Part shown: positions 46,116 through 54,791 of the stretch, piece by piece | How the letters are laid out: the number at the start of each line of letters is the position of its first letter | How positions within the stretch are numbered: the stretch's first letter is position 1 | From: JAVBPA01 sp031549925 | Lineage (GTDB): Bacteria; Bacillota; Clostridia; Oscillospirales; CAG-272 | Direction: 5' to 3' | Assembly: GCA_031549925.1 (NCBI GenBank) | Contig: JAVBPA010000017.1 | Span: 25,437 to 89,436 of the forward strand | Length of the DNA: 64,000 bases | The notes under the pieces: generated by a model | Databases searched by the model: none | Told to the model about the DNA's origin: nothing | What the model saw: the letters and a program-made list of their open reading frames with translations, nothing else | Made by a program: the position numbers and the translations under genes

Positions 46116-46970
46116 ATGAAACAAATTATACCGGATGAAAATTTTATACGCGGATTTCGTGTATTAAGCCAAAAAGAACATAATAATAATGAAAGAGTTG
46201 TCGAACTGGGCGAATTTAAATACGGCGGAAACACCGAAAAACCTCTTTGGAAATTGGCTCAATGGGATAGCGGCCCATGCTTGTGGGCAAACAAAATATT
46301 AGGTAATGAGTATTCATTAAGCGATGGAAAATCGCGTGAAGTAACTTATAATCCGAATGATTATTCATTGAATATGAGACTTGACACATCAGAATATTAC
46401 AGGGGACGTCCGGTTATAGCCGGCGATTACTGGCCGCATTTATTAATCGAACAAAGCATGAACGCTTCTCCGATAAATGATAAATTAAAAGTACAGCTTG
46501 ACATGCGCTTACTTGATTATAACAAAACAGAAATTGAAGGCGATTATGTCAGAGCTGCGCAGTTTTTGTTGTTTTTATATTTGATAGGGCGTGAATCCAA
46601 GGAATTTGTATGGTTCGGTTTACATTTCTTTGACAGCCGTTCATCACACGACAAAACATATATCGGTTACGACGGAGGCAAAGCGGATGCTTCAAAAGCT
46701 TTAATATACAGCGTGGGTGAGCATGATATATTCGGTGATGTAAGCTTGTGGAGAGACGGAAAGCCTTATGTTTCAAATGAATGGAGAAATGTGGATATCG
46801 ATTTAATGTCTCATGTTGAAAACCTTATAAATTACGGAATAAAAGATAACTATTTTAAAACTATTTCCAAACCATCGGATTTTGATATATGCGGTCTAAA
46901 CATTGGTTGGGAAACTATAGGAACATTTGATCATACAATGGAATTTAAAAATCTCAAAGTTCTTTTATAA
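46116..46970 (+). CDS. Unknown protein, possibly a beta-sandwich glycan-related protein
   Basis: 284 aa, no signal peptide. Not recognised. Aromatic-rich segments (WKLAQWDSGPCLWANK, YWPHLLIEQS, FVWFGLHFFDSR) and a C-terminal LNIGWETIGTFDHTMEFKNLKVLL pattern suggest an all-beta, concanavalin-like fold often seen with carbohydrate-acting proteins; this is weak inference. AGAGGT precedes the start, and a strong terminator follows. It is last in the plus-strand run from xpaC. Confidence 0.7.
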   Translation: MKQIIPDENFIRGFRVLSQKEHNNNERVVELGEFKYGGNTEKPLWKLAQWDSGPCLWANKILGNEYSLSDGKSREVTYNPNDYSLNMRLDTSEYYRGRPVIAGDYWPHLLIEQSMNASPINDKLKVQLDMRLLDYNKTEIEGDYVRAAQFLLFLYLIGRESKEFVWFGLHFFDSRSSHDKTYIGYDGGKADASKALIYSVGEHDIFGDVSLWRDGKPYVSNEWRNVDIDLMSHVENLINYGIKDNYFKTISKPSDFDICGLNIGWETIGTFDHTMEFKNLKVLL

Positions 46971-46987
46971 AAATATTTTTAATTTTG

Positions 46988-47029
46988 AAAAAAACTGCTT
47001 AATACGTTGGATGTAATAAGCAGTTTTTT
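46988..47029. terminator. Bidirectional terminator
   Basis: AAACTGCTTA (46992-47001) pairs with TAAGCAGTTT (about 47017-47026), with TTTTTTT on the plus side and TTTTTT on the minus side. It separates the convergent unknown and esterase genes. Confidence 0.9.
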
Positions 47030-47034
47030 TTATT

Positions 47035-47694
47035 TTATTCGTTTATTTGTTCAGAAAGCCATTTTATTAAATCAGTTTGTTCGTATGTTACAGTCCAGGA
47101 GTCATGTTCAACACCCTCGTAATATGTAACTTCCGGATTTCCTCCGGCTTTTTTAATAACTTCTATAATATCTTTTGTGTATATAACGGGTACTACAGAA
47201 TCAGTTTCTCCATGAAAAGCACGTATAGGCTTTTTGTTGAGTACGGCAGCTCTCCAAGATTGCCCTCCGCCGCATATCGGAGCATATGCTGAAAAATAAT
47301 TGGTAAAAGTCATTCCCATTTCCCATGTACCGAATCCGCCCATGCTGATTCCCGTAAGCGAAATTTTCTTTTTGTCTGCATTGTATTCTACTGCTATAGA
47401 ATCAATTAATTCCATCAAGTTATATACTAGATGATTCCAAACTGTACCGGTGGGGCATTGCGGGGAAAGAGTAATTACACGCAGTTCCATATAGTCTTGA
47501 TCACGGTCAAATAGTTTAGGTACTCCGTGTTTTTTAACAAGTTCTATATTATCTCCTCTTTCACCTGCTCCATGCAAGAAAACTATTAGAGGCAAACATT
47601 CCTTTTGCGGATCAAAATCCTTTGGAGTAGTTAAAAAGTAATTCAAATTTACAGGTTTTTTTCCCGCAGTTGCAAAAACATTTGTTATTTTCAT
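47035..47694 (-). CDS. Alpha/beta-hydrolase esterase
   Basis: 219 aa. The oxyanion HGAGERGDN loop, nucleophile elbow GISMGG, the acidic FHGETDSVVP and a late EHDSW His complete a Ser-Asp-His triad. It resembles prolyl-oligopeptidase/phospholipase-carboxylesterase type esterases. There is no signal peptide. It is the last gene of the operon with GH95, so deacylation of glycan acetyl esters is a reasonable but unproven role. Confidence 0.88.
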   Translation of the reverse strand: MKITNVFATAGKKPVNLNYFLTTPKDFDPQKECLPLIVFLHGAGERGDNIELVKKHGVPKLFDRDQDYMELRVITLSPQCPTGTVWNHLVYNLMELIDSIAVEYNADKKKISLTGISMGGFGTWEMGMTFTNYFSAYAPICGGGQSWRAAVLNKKPIRAFHGETDSVVPVIYTKDIIEVIKKAGGNPEVTYYEGVEHDSWTVTYEQTDLIKWLSEQINE

Positions 47695-47711
47695 AAGAAT
47701 TCCTTTCGATA

Positions 47712-48806
47712 TTACAAAGCTCCGATTGAATAAACTTCGGATATTATGCGTTCAGTAAAGTATTTATAATCATCAAACGACATTTCAGGGGGAATTAAAT
47801 GGTCGAGAGCAGGGAAATATCCGGTATAACCCAAAAGCGGACGTATTCTTTCGATTTCTTCGTCGATAGCTTTTTTTCCAAGAGATATTTTCATTTTATC
47901 AATACCGCCCATCATTGACATATACGGATATTTTTTGCGTAGTTCAACCACATCGCAGCCCGCTAAGACTTCAAAAGGAAGCATCATATTTACTCCGCCT
48001 TCCGCGAAGAGGGGAATTAATTCTTCGCAGTTCCCGTCGGTATCCAGCTGCATTACCGGTATATTATGTTTGTCGGCAAAATCACGCAGACGCCGGTAAT
48101 TCGGAACCATGTATTTTCTGACATGTTCAGGTGAAATAAGCGAACCTTGTTTTCCGGACATATCTTCCCATATATGCAAAACGTCAACTTTTACATCAAG
48201 GCATATTTTTTCAAATAATTCAAGATAAAAATCCGTAAGTTCGCACATTATAGCCTCAACAAGCGCGGGATCGTCATAAAAGCAGAAAAGACTGCCTTCG
48301 ACTCCCATAAGATCACGCATTGTTCCGTATAAACCCATAGGATAAGTTCCGATTTGAACAGGGACATCCGCAGCGTTTAAATTTTCAGCAATTTCTTTCC
48401 AATTAGGAGGAAATCTTCGCGGATCAGAAGCATTGAAACGTTCTGTTCTAATCTGTTTCCATTCTTCATATGAATTAACAGGTGAACGTATAATTTTAGG
48501 TATTGTCGAATGACCGTCTATACATTCAATAATTTGTCCGAAACCATCACGGATAATAGATTTTCCTCCGGGAAGTTTTTCTATCAATTCATAAGCAAAA
48601 CCCGGACAAAAGTGGTGGTTTACATAACCTGCAATACCTACACACCGATCGAGATTAAAATCAGCCCAGGCACCTCCCGGATTCGGAACGCCTTCATTTT
48701 GCCAGCGGGCCACCGTTTCACCCCATGGACCAAACATAAAAAATACAGGAGTTCGGTCAATAGGTTTACATGTCGCGCACGCTATAAAACGTTCGCGGTT
48801 TGTCAT
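47712..48806 (-). CDS. Uroporphyrinogen decarboxylase-family protein (non-haem role)
   Basis: 364 aa, TIM barrel of the UroD/MtaA superfamily. No haem-synthesis gene is nearby. The N-terminus MTNRERFIACATCKPIDRTP and C-terminal GGIDKM match a paralogous clade that occurs in carbohydrate gene clusters and may be a methyl transferase-like enzyme of unknown substrate. It starts four bases inside the GH95 stop (ATGA overlap), implying coupled production with the glycosidase. Confidence 0.85.
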   Translation of the reverse strand: MTNRERFIACATCKPIDRTPVFFMFGPWGETVARWQNEGVPNPGGAWADFNLDRCVGIAGYVNHHFCPGFAYELIEKLPGGKSIIRDGFGQIIECIDGHSTIPKIIRSPVNSYEEWKQIRTERFNASDPRRFPPNWKEIAENLNAADVPVQIGTYPMGLYGTMRDLMGVEGSLFCFYDDPALVEAIMCELTDFYLELFEKICLDVKVDVLHIWEDMSGKQGSLISPEHVRKYMVPNYRRLRDFADKHNIPVMQLDTDGNCEELIPLFAEGGVNMMLPFEVLAGCDVVELRKKYPYMSMMGGIDKMKISLGKKAIDEEIERIRPLLGYTGYFPALDHLIPPEMSFDDYKYFTERIISEVYSIGAL

Positions 48807-51004
48807 ATAATTATTTTCTCCTCAGTTTTATTTTTATTTAATTCTACGCTATAAATTTTACCGTTTGCTTTTATTTTCGGGATTTTTATTTCATTATCTC
48901 CTATGGAGGCGCATAGTTTTATATTAAAAGAATTAACAATTGAGTTTTCCCATTCCGCGCTTATTTCATATCCGCCTCTGGCTTTCAGACGGACAAAACT
49001 GCCGGAATTAAATTCTTTTGGCAATGCCGGCAACAATTCAATTATTTCTGTATGGGATTGGAGCAGCATTTCGCATATGGCTGCGGTTCCGCCGAAATTA
49101 CCGTCTATTTGGAACGGCGGATGTATATTGAAAAGATTTCCGCGTGTTGATTCAATATATAATTTACGTAATATTTTACCCGCTGCTTCACCGTCATGAA
49201 GTCTGGCAAATAAAGCGGTAACCCAAGCGGCGCTCCATCCGGTGTGACCGCCTCCGTTTGCAAGTCTTCTTTCAAGAGTTTTTCTTGCGGCTTCAAATAA
49301 TTCTCTTGTATTTATATTTATTGCAAAGTCCGGATAAAGGGCGAATAAATGCGAAATATGACGGTGTCCTGGTTCTATTTCATCATAATCGTAATACCAT
49401 TCCATAAGCTGCCCCCATTTGCCTGTTTTTAAAGGAGGCATTTTTGATAAAGTATCCGCCGCTCGTTCAGCCATTTCCGGATTTATATTTAATATTTTTT
49501 CTGTTTCTATATAAAAACGCAGTAACCCTCCGATTATTTCAACATCCATAGTAGGAGAAAGACATAAATAAGCCGATCCTTTTTCGGTTAAGTATCTGTT
49601 TTCCGGAGAAGTAGAGGGACCGGATAGTATTATTCCGTTCTCATCGCAGAACATGGTATCCATAAAAAACAAAGCGCAATCGGATATAAATGAATATGCG
49701 GTATTCGCAAGGAAAGAAACATCACCTGTGTATAAATAATGTTCCCACATATGAAAACAAAGCCATGCGCCTCCCAGAGGCCATAACCCCCATAACCCGT
49801 CTGCCGGAGCGGCAAAACCGTATATATCGCTCAAGTGATGCACAACCGCTCCTCCGGAATGATAATTTACATTTGCGACTCTACGCGCACCCTCCAGAAG
49901 ATAATTGTTCATGTAATCAAATAGCGGAATTGTACATTCGGATATATTGGCAACTTCTGCGTGCCAGTAATTCATTTGAATATTTATGTTTGTATGGTAA
50001 TCACTGCTCCAGGGAGCTTCCATGTAATCATTCCAAACACCTTGTAAATTTGCGGGGAGAGTTCCGGGTCGGCTTGATGAAACAAGCAGATATTTTCCGA
50101 AATTAAAATATAATGATGTAAATCCGCCGTCGTTTTTCCCTTCACCGATTAAATTAAGTCTTTTATCCGCAGATATATTTTCTAAATATTCGTTATCCTC
50201 TCCAAGAATTATATCGGAGCGATCTATAATTTCCGAAAAATCTTTTATATGTTCGCATTTTAGTAAATTATAATTAAGCTCGGAAGGAAAGAGAGGTACT
50301 TTATCTGTTGCAATTGAAATAAATATATCGCAGGAATCCGCGTTTTTTAATTTGACTTTATAATCTTCCACATGGAGTTCTCCTCCAATGTTTTGAACAA
50401 CAACCGAAACATTTACATAATGATTTCCGCATTTTGTGGAAGATATTATTTCAAAGGAATTTTGTGATAGCTGCGAAACAGATTTTATAAAACCCCTTTT
50501 ATATACCGCGCTGAAATTAACCGATGAAGCTTCGCTGCAGGATAATCTCATAGCGATTACCCGTTTCGGATATGATGCGAAAATTTCACGGTTATAATTT
50601 TTATCGTCTTTTTTATACGATATGGTTGCTATACCGTTTAATAAATCAATTTCACGCCGGTAATCGGTGCATAAATCATCATCATGAAAATTTATATGTA
50701 TTTCACCGGCTGTTTCATATGAACCTATGCGGTGAAATTTATCTCCTAAAGCTTCTAGCGCATATTTATCGGCTTCGGTTGCTTTTCCTTCTAGCAATAA
50801 ACTGCGTATATTTTTAATTATATCAATGAATTCCGGAAAATCCGTGTTCATCGGATTTCCTGCCCAAACGAATTCTTCGTTGAGCTGCAATATTTCGTTT
50901 CCGATTCTTCCGTAGATAACTGCTCCTAAACTTCCGCAGCCAACGGGAGTCGCAAGTTCCCATTCAGAGGCAGGTTTATCCAAATATAAAATACGGTTTT
51001 TCAT
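48803..51004 (-). CDS. GH95 alpha-L-fucosidase (cytosolic)
   Basis: 733 aa. Inverting fucosidase family acting mostly on alpha-1,2-linked fucose. The catalytic NIN pair (Asn339 and Asn341 in YHTNINIQMNYWHAE), the general acid Glu468 in GPSTSPENR and the general base Asp634 in QIDGNFGGT are all present. N-terminal beta-domain, linker and (alpha/alpha)6 barrel in the normal order. No signal peptide. The VOC gene lies just upstream and UroD overlaps downstream. Together with GH29 it points to uptake and intracellular hydrolysis of fucosylated oligosaccharides. Confidence 0.93.
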   Translation of the reverse strand: MKNRILYLDKPASEWELATPVGCGSLGAVIYGRIGNEILQLNEEFVWAGNPMNTDFPEFIDIIKNIRSLLLEGKATEADKYALEALGDKFHRIGSYETAGEIHINFHDDDLCTDYRREIDLLNGIATISYKKDDKNYNREIFASYPKRVIAMRLSCSEASSVNFSAVYKRGFIKSVSQLSQNSFEIISSTKCGNHYVNVSVVVQNIGGELHVEDYKVKLKNADSCDIFISIATDKVPLFPSELNYNLLKCEHIKDFSEIIDRSDIILGEDNEYLENISADKRLNLIGEGKNDGGFTSLYFNFGKYLLVSSSRPGTLPANLQGVWNDYMEAPWSSDYHTNINIQMNYWHAEVANISECTIPLFDYMNNYLLEGARRVANVNYHSGGAVVHHLSDIYGFAAPADGLWGLWPLGGAWLCFHMWEHYLYTGDVSFLANTAYSFISDCALFFMDTMFCDENGIILSGPSTSPENRYLTEKGSAYLCLSPTMDVEIIGGLLRFYIETEKILNINPEMAERAADTLSKMPPLKTGKWGQLMEWYYDYDEIEPGHRHISHLFALYPDFAININTRELFEAARKTLERRLANGGGHTGWSAAWVTALFARLHDGEAAGKILRKLYIESTRGNLFNIHPPFQIDGNFGGTAAICEMLLQSHTEIIELLPALPKEFNSGSFVRLKARGGYEISAEWENSIVNSFNIKLCASIGDNEIKIPKIKANGKIYSVELNKNKTEEKIII

Positions 51005-51005
51005 A

Positions 51006-51386
51006 TTATAAAACCTCGGGTAATATTTCTATCCAATAACCGTCAGGATCTGAAATAAAATATATACCCATAGATGTATTTTCAAAACATATACAGTTCA
51101 TTTCCGAATGAAGCTTATGTGAAGCTTTTATATCGTCAACACGGAATGCTAAATGAGATTCGTTATCACCGAGTTCGTATGGGTTTAAATGATCTTTAAG
51201 CCAGGTTAATTCTAAAATTCTTCCGTTTTCGGTTTTAGTTTCGTCAGATAAAAATACTAAAATAAAATCACCGCTTTGGGGTTCAACTCTACGGATTTCG
51301 TGCATTCCCAGAGCTTTTTTATAAAAATCGATCGATTTATTTAAATCAATGACATTTATATTATTATGTTCAAGTCTGAATTTCAC
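51006..51386 (-). CDS. Glyoxalase/VOC-family protein
   Basis: 126 aa with a GTG start preceded by CGGAGG nine bases upstream. Two beta-alpha-beta-beta-beta modules of the vicinal oxygen chelate fold; LEHNNINVIDLNKSIDFYKKALG, His in ESHLAFRV and the final IYFISDPDGYWIEI pattern follow lactoylglutathione lyase-like proteins, which bind a divalent metal. It is the first gene of the four-gene minus operon with GH95. Whether it detoxifies methylglyoxal or modifies a sugar-derived compound is unknown. Confidence 0.85.
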   Translation of the reverse strand: MKFRLEHNNINVIDLNKSIDFYKKALGMHEIRRVEPQSGDFILVFLSDETKTENGRILELTWLKDHLNPYELGDNESHLAFRVDDIKASHKLHSEMNCICFENTSMGIYFISDPDGYWIEILPEVL

Positions 51387-51518
51387 GCGAACAACCTCCG
51401 ATATATTTTAATTTTGAAATACGATTACATAGCTGGTAATTTACTGTATGAATATAATGGTCATATATAATACAACTTCCATATAAATATAACATACAAT
51501 AAACGACCGTGTCAACTC

Positions 51519-51547
51519 TTGACAAATATTAAAAAAAATTATATAAT
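51519..51547 (+). promoter_or_regulatory. Promoter of the zinc-ribbon protein gene
   Basis: Perfect TTGACA (51519-51524) and TATAAT (51542-51547) with a 17-bp spacer, 38 bp before the GTG start. Confidence 0.85.
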
Positions 51548-51584
51548 ACCTATATAAAATAATAATCAGATAGGAGTTTTTATT

Positions 51585-51962
51585 GTGGATTGGAATGAAT
51601 TTTATAAAAAAATAAATGATGCCGCAATGTATGCCTCGCAAGAAGCTGAAAAGCTGACAGGAGTTGCGAAAGCGAAATTTAAACTCATGAATTTGCGTTC
51701 AAAAGAATCCGATTATTATGAAGCAATCGGAAAACTTTGTTATGAAGAGCGTACTCAAATTACGGATGCGGAAAAAATAATTGATAATTCTGTTTTAATA
51801 AAAGAATTATGCGATAAAGTCAGAGAAACTATAATTGAAATAAAAACTGCCGAGCAGGAAATAAATCAATATATGAACAATACGAAAACGTGTATGATAT
51901 GCGCTTCTAAAATTGATCGCGATATGGTTTATTGCCCGAAATGCGGTGCTAAACAAGATTAA
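51585..51962 (+). CDS. Zinc-ribbon helical protein, unknown function
   Basis: 125 aa from a GTG start with TAGGAG upstream. Residues 1-98 are helical and charged (a probable coiled coil), and the C-terminus holds a zinc ribbon, CMICASK...YCPKCGAKQD, with two CxxC pairs. Such small proteins are common in Clostridia and have no assigned function. The ABC-F gene follows 120 bp later behind a hairpin, so the strong promoter at 51519 could serve both. Confidence 0.8.
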   Translation: MDWNEFYKKINDAAMYASQEAEKLTGVAKAKFKLMNLRSKESDYYEAIGKLCYEERTQITDAEKIIDNSVLIKELCDKVRETIIEIKTAEQEINQYMNNTKTCMICASKIDRDMVYCPKCGAKQD

Positions 51963-52043
51963 GAAGAATTAATATATTAATTTGTAAAATCGGCTAAACG
52001 ATATAATATCCGGTTGTTATTTGTTTGCCGGTCATAAATTTTA

Positions 52044-52075
52044 TTGGGAGGCATTTGTCCTCCTTTGTTTTTGTA
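52044..52075 (+). terminator. Hairpin between the zinc-ribbon and ABC-F genes (terminator or attenuator)
   Basis: GGAGG (52047-52051) and CCTCC (52059-52063) flank a CATTTGT loop, followed by TTTGTTTTTG. It ends only 8 bp before the ABC-F start and no strong promoter lies between, so readthrough may be needed for ABC-F expression. Confidence 0.6.
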
Positions 52076-52082
52076 ATAATAT

Positions 52083-53999
52083 ATGATTATAATTAGCTGT
52101 GAAAATATAAAACTTTCCTTCGGCGTTGAAATGTTGCTTGACGGCGTATCTTTTGCGTTGAATGAAGGTGATAAATTGGGAATTGTGGGTGTTAACGGAG
52201 CGGGGAAGACTTCTCTTTTCCGTATTATAAGCGGTGAATATAAACCTGATTCCGGTGATATATATATATCAAAAGATAAAACGATTGGTATGCTCGGACA
52301 ATCTCTTAATTTTGTTTCTGATAATACACTACTTTCGGAAATGACAGGAATTTTTTTCGAACTTATCGCCATGCAAGCGGAGCTTGAGAAAATGAGAGAA
52401 GAAATCGACGGCGGTAATATTGCTTTGTCTGCAAGATATGCTGATCTTCATGATAAATTTACAAGAGAAGGCGGTTTTGAATATCTTGGAAGATGTAAGG
52501 GAATGCTGAAAAGACTAGGCTTTTCCGAACAGTTTTGGGATTTAAAAATAAATTCATTAAGCGGGGGGCAAAAAACGAGAGTTGCGCTTGCCCGTCTGCT
52601 GCTTTGCGAACCTGATATATTAATGCTTGATGAACCGACAAATCATCTTGATATTGATACCCTTTTTTGGCTTGAAGAATATTTGAAATCTTACAGAAAA
52701 ACGGTTATTGTTATTTCTCATGACCGCTATTTTTTGGATAATGTAACAAACAAAATACTTGAAATCGAATATAAAAAAGGTATTTTATATAAAGGAAATT
52801 ATACCTCATATAAAAATCAAAAAGAATCAAACCGCGAAATTCAGCAAAAACATTATGAGCTTCAGCAGCGTGAAATAGAACGTATCGAAAAAATGATCGA
52901 ACAACAGCGCAGATGGGGACAGGAACGAAATTTTATAACCATAAAAAGCAAAGAAAAGCAGCTTGAAAAAATAGAAAGAATCGAAAAACCGAAAGATGAT
53001 CCGGAAGGCATAAAATTTAAATTCAATTCTTCAGGTGAAAGCGGAAACGATGTATTGATAATTAAAAATTTATCTAAAGGATATCCCGGTAAACCTCTTT
53101 TTTTTGATTTAAATATACTTATAAAAAAATATGACCATGTTTTTATTTTCGGTAATAACGGCTGCGGAAAGTCAACACTTCTTAAAATTATAACCGGAAT
53201 GACCGAATGTGACGCCGGAACTATAGAACTGGGATATAACGTTAAAATAGGTTATTATGATCAGGAAAATCAAGAACTTGACGATGAAAAACTTGTAATC
53301 GACGAGCTTTGGGATACCTATGACAAAATGACCCAAACACAAATAAGAAAAGCTCTTGCATTGTTTAACTTTAAAGGAGATGATATTTTAAAAAAGGTCG
53401 GTGTGCTGAGCGGAGGCGAAAAAGCAAGACTAACGCTAACAAAACTGATATTATCATCTATGAATTTGTTAATTCTTGACGAACCGACAAATCATCTTGA
53501 TATAAATTCACGCGAAGTACTGGAAAAAGCATTGCTTGAATTTGAGGGAACTATTATTGCCGTTTCACATGACAGATATTTTATAAATAAACTTTCTACC
53601 CGCATTTTAGCTTTCAACGCACAAAATGAAAATGAAATATACGATTACCGCGGTACTTTCGAAGAATACATTAAATATAAAAATAATTATTTATCCAAAG
53701 AAAGTTCCGAGTCGGATGAAAGAGGAGAAACGGAAACAAAGAAAAAATTTATAGAAACAAAGCGTTCATTATCCGAACAGAGAAAATACGAAAGAAAACT
53801 GCGTTTGACCCGCGAAGAAATAGGATTATCAGAAGAAGAGCTCACAAGAATAAACGAGGAAATAAACGGAGAAGCGGCAGCGGATCATATCAGATTAACG
53901 GATCTATTTAACCGCGAAGAAAAACTCGAAGAGAGATTATTGGTTTTATACGCGGAACTTGAAGAATTGGAAAAACAGGATATATCGACTCAAGTATAA
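52083..53999 (+). CDS. ABC-F subfamily ATPase (ribosome-acting)
   Basis: 638 aa with two ABC domains and no transmembrane segment. Walker A GVNGAGKTS (about 36-44) and GNNGCGKST (about 355-363), signatures LSGGQKTR and LSGGEKAR, and two DEPTNHLD Walker B motifs. The inter-domain linker (about 240-320, KNQKESNREIQQKHYELQQ) is of moderate length, and the last 80 residues form a charged coiled coil. This layout fits Uup/YdiF-like factors that act on stalled ribosomes. No Shine-Dalgarno precedes the ATG. A resistance role cannot be excluded. Confidence 0.93.
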   Translation: MIIISCENIKLSFGVEMLLDGVSFALNEGDKLGIVGVNGAGKTSLFRIISGEYKPDSGDIYISKDKTIGMLGQSLNFVSDNTLLSEMTGIFFELIAMQAELEKMREEIDGGNIALSARYADLHDKFTREGGFEYLGRCKGMLKRLGFSEQFWDLKINSLSGGQKTRVALARLLLCEPDILMLDEPTNHLDIDTLFWLEEYLKSYRKTVIVISHDRYFLDNVTNKILEIEYKKGILYKGNYTSYKNQKESNREIQQKHYELQQREIERIEKMIEQQRRWGQERNFITIKSKEKQLEKIERIEKPKDDPEGIKFKFNSSGESGNDVLIIKNLSKGYPGKPLFFDLNILIKKYDHVFIFGNNGCGKSTLLKIITGMTECDAGTIELGYNVKIGYYDQENQELDDEKLVIDELWDTYDKMTQTQIRKALALFNFKGDDILKKVGVLSGGEKARLTLTKLILSSMNLLILDEPTNHLDINSREVLEKALLEFEGTIIAVSHDRYFINKLSTRILAFNAQNENEIYDYRGTFEEYIKYKNNYLSKESSESDERGETETKKKFIETKRSLSEQRKYERKLRLTREEIGLSEEELTRINEEINGEAAADHIRLTDLFNREEKLEERLLVLYAELEELEKQDISTQV

Positions 54000-54003
54000 A
54001 ACA

Positions 54004-54669
54004 TTATATTTCAACTTCTGTTTTTATTTCCGCTGTATTTTTTGTATCGGATAATTCTGCCTCAAGATAACAAATTTTGAAACCTTTTTCTAAAAAATTC
54101 GTCTCATATTCTGTAAGTATTGTGTTATAAATATTTTCACCGTGCAAATCATAGGTATGATGAAGAATTCTAAATCCATTACTTGAAATTTCCGAAACCG
54201 AAAAATCAAAATAGGGAACATTATCTGTTTTTAATTTTATTCTTCCGTTTGTTATTAATATTTTTTTATACATTTCCAAAAATCCGCGGTATGTTAAACG
54301 GCGTTTATAATGTCCGCTTTTCGGCCACGGATCGTTGAAATTCAAATAAATTATTTCTATACTGTTTTCCGGTATATATTTTAATATATCAAATGCATCG
54401 CATAAAATAAAACGGATGTTTTCAATGTTTTCTTTCTTTATCCGTTCCATAGCAAGCAGCATTACATCGGGTATTTTTTCGATCGCTATATATTTTTTAT
54501 CCGGGTTGTTTTTGGCTGTTTCGCTTATAAATTTTCCTTTTCCGCATCCTATTTCAAGTTCAACAGTCTGTCCGGTTGTATATTTATAAAAATCCGTTAT
54601 TTCGGTTAAAAATAAATCTTTACACTTTTCGATCCGCAGATCATAATGCTTTTTTTTTCGCATTCGCAT
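54004..54669 (-). CDS. trmB: tRNA (guanine-46-N7)-methyltransferase
   Basis: 221 aa. Installs m7G46 in the tRNA variable loop. Motif I VELEIGCGKGKF, YIAIEK, and the family-specific FNDPWPKSGHYKRRLT active-site stretch are intact. It ends 4 bp from the convergent ABC-F stop, without a terminator between them. AGGAG lies 14 bp before the first ATG; a second ATG two codons later is an alternative start. Confidence 0.95.
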   Translation of the reverse strand: MRMRKKKHYDLRIEKCKDLFLTEITDFYKYTTGQTVELEIGCGKGKFISETAKNNPDKKYIAIEKIPDVMLLAMERIKKENIENIRFILCDAFDILKYIPENSIEIIYLNFNDPWPKSGHYKRRLTYRGFLEMYKKILITNGRIKLKTDNVPYFDFSVSEISSNGFRILHHTYDLHGENIYNTILTEYETNFLEKGFKICYLEAELSDTKNTAEIKTEVEI

Positions 54670-54736
54670 CTTGAAATTTTAACTCCTGTCTGCTATAATT
54701 TAATATGTAAATAAAAGGGTAAAAACTGATTATAAA

Positions 54737-54782
54737 TTATATCATTTTTTTTATAAAAGTCAACTTTTTATAAAAGTCAACT
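54737..54782 (-). promoter_or_regulatory. trmB promoter with tandem 17-bp repeat
   Basis: On the minus strand TTGACT (54759-54764) and TATAAT (54737-54742) are 16 bp apart. The 17-mer TTTTTATAAAAGTCAAC (plus strand) is perfectly duplicated at 54749-54765 and 54766-54782, so a second TTGACT lies 17 bp upstream of the first. Confidence 0.55.
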
Positions 54783-54791
54783 CTTTGGGAA

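Noticed and set aside
52055..52096. TTG-initiated 13-codon ORF overlapping the ABC-F start
   Set aside because: Only 3 bp separate it from GGGAGG, too short for normal initiation, and the same bases form the hairpin.
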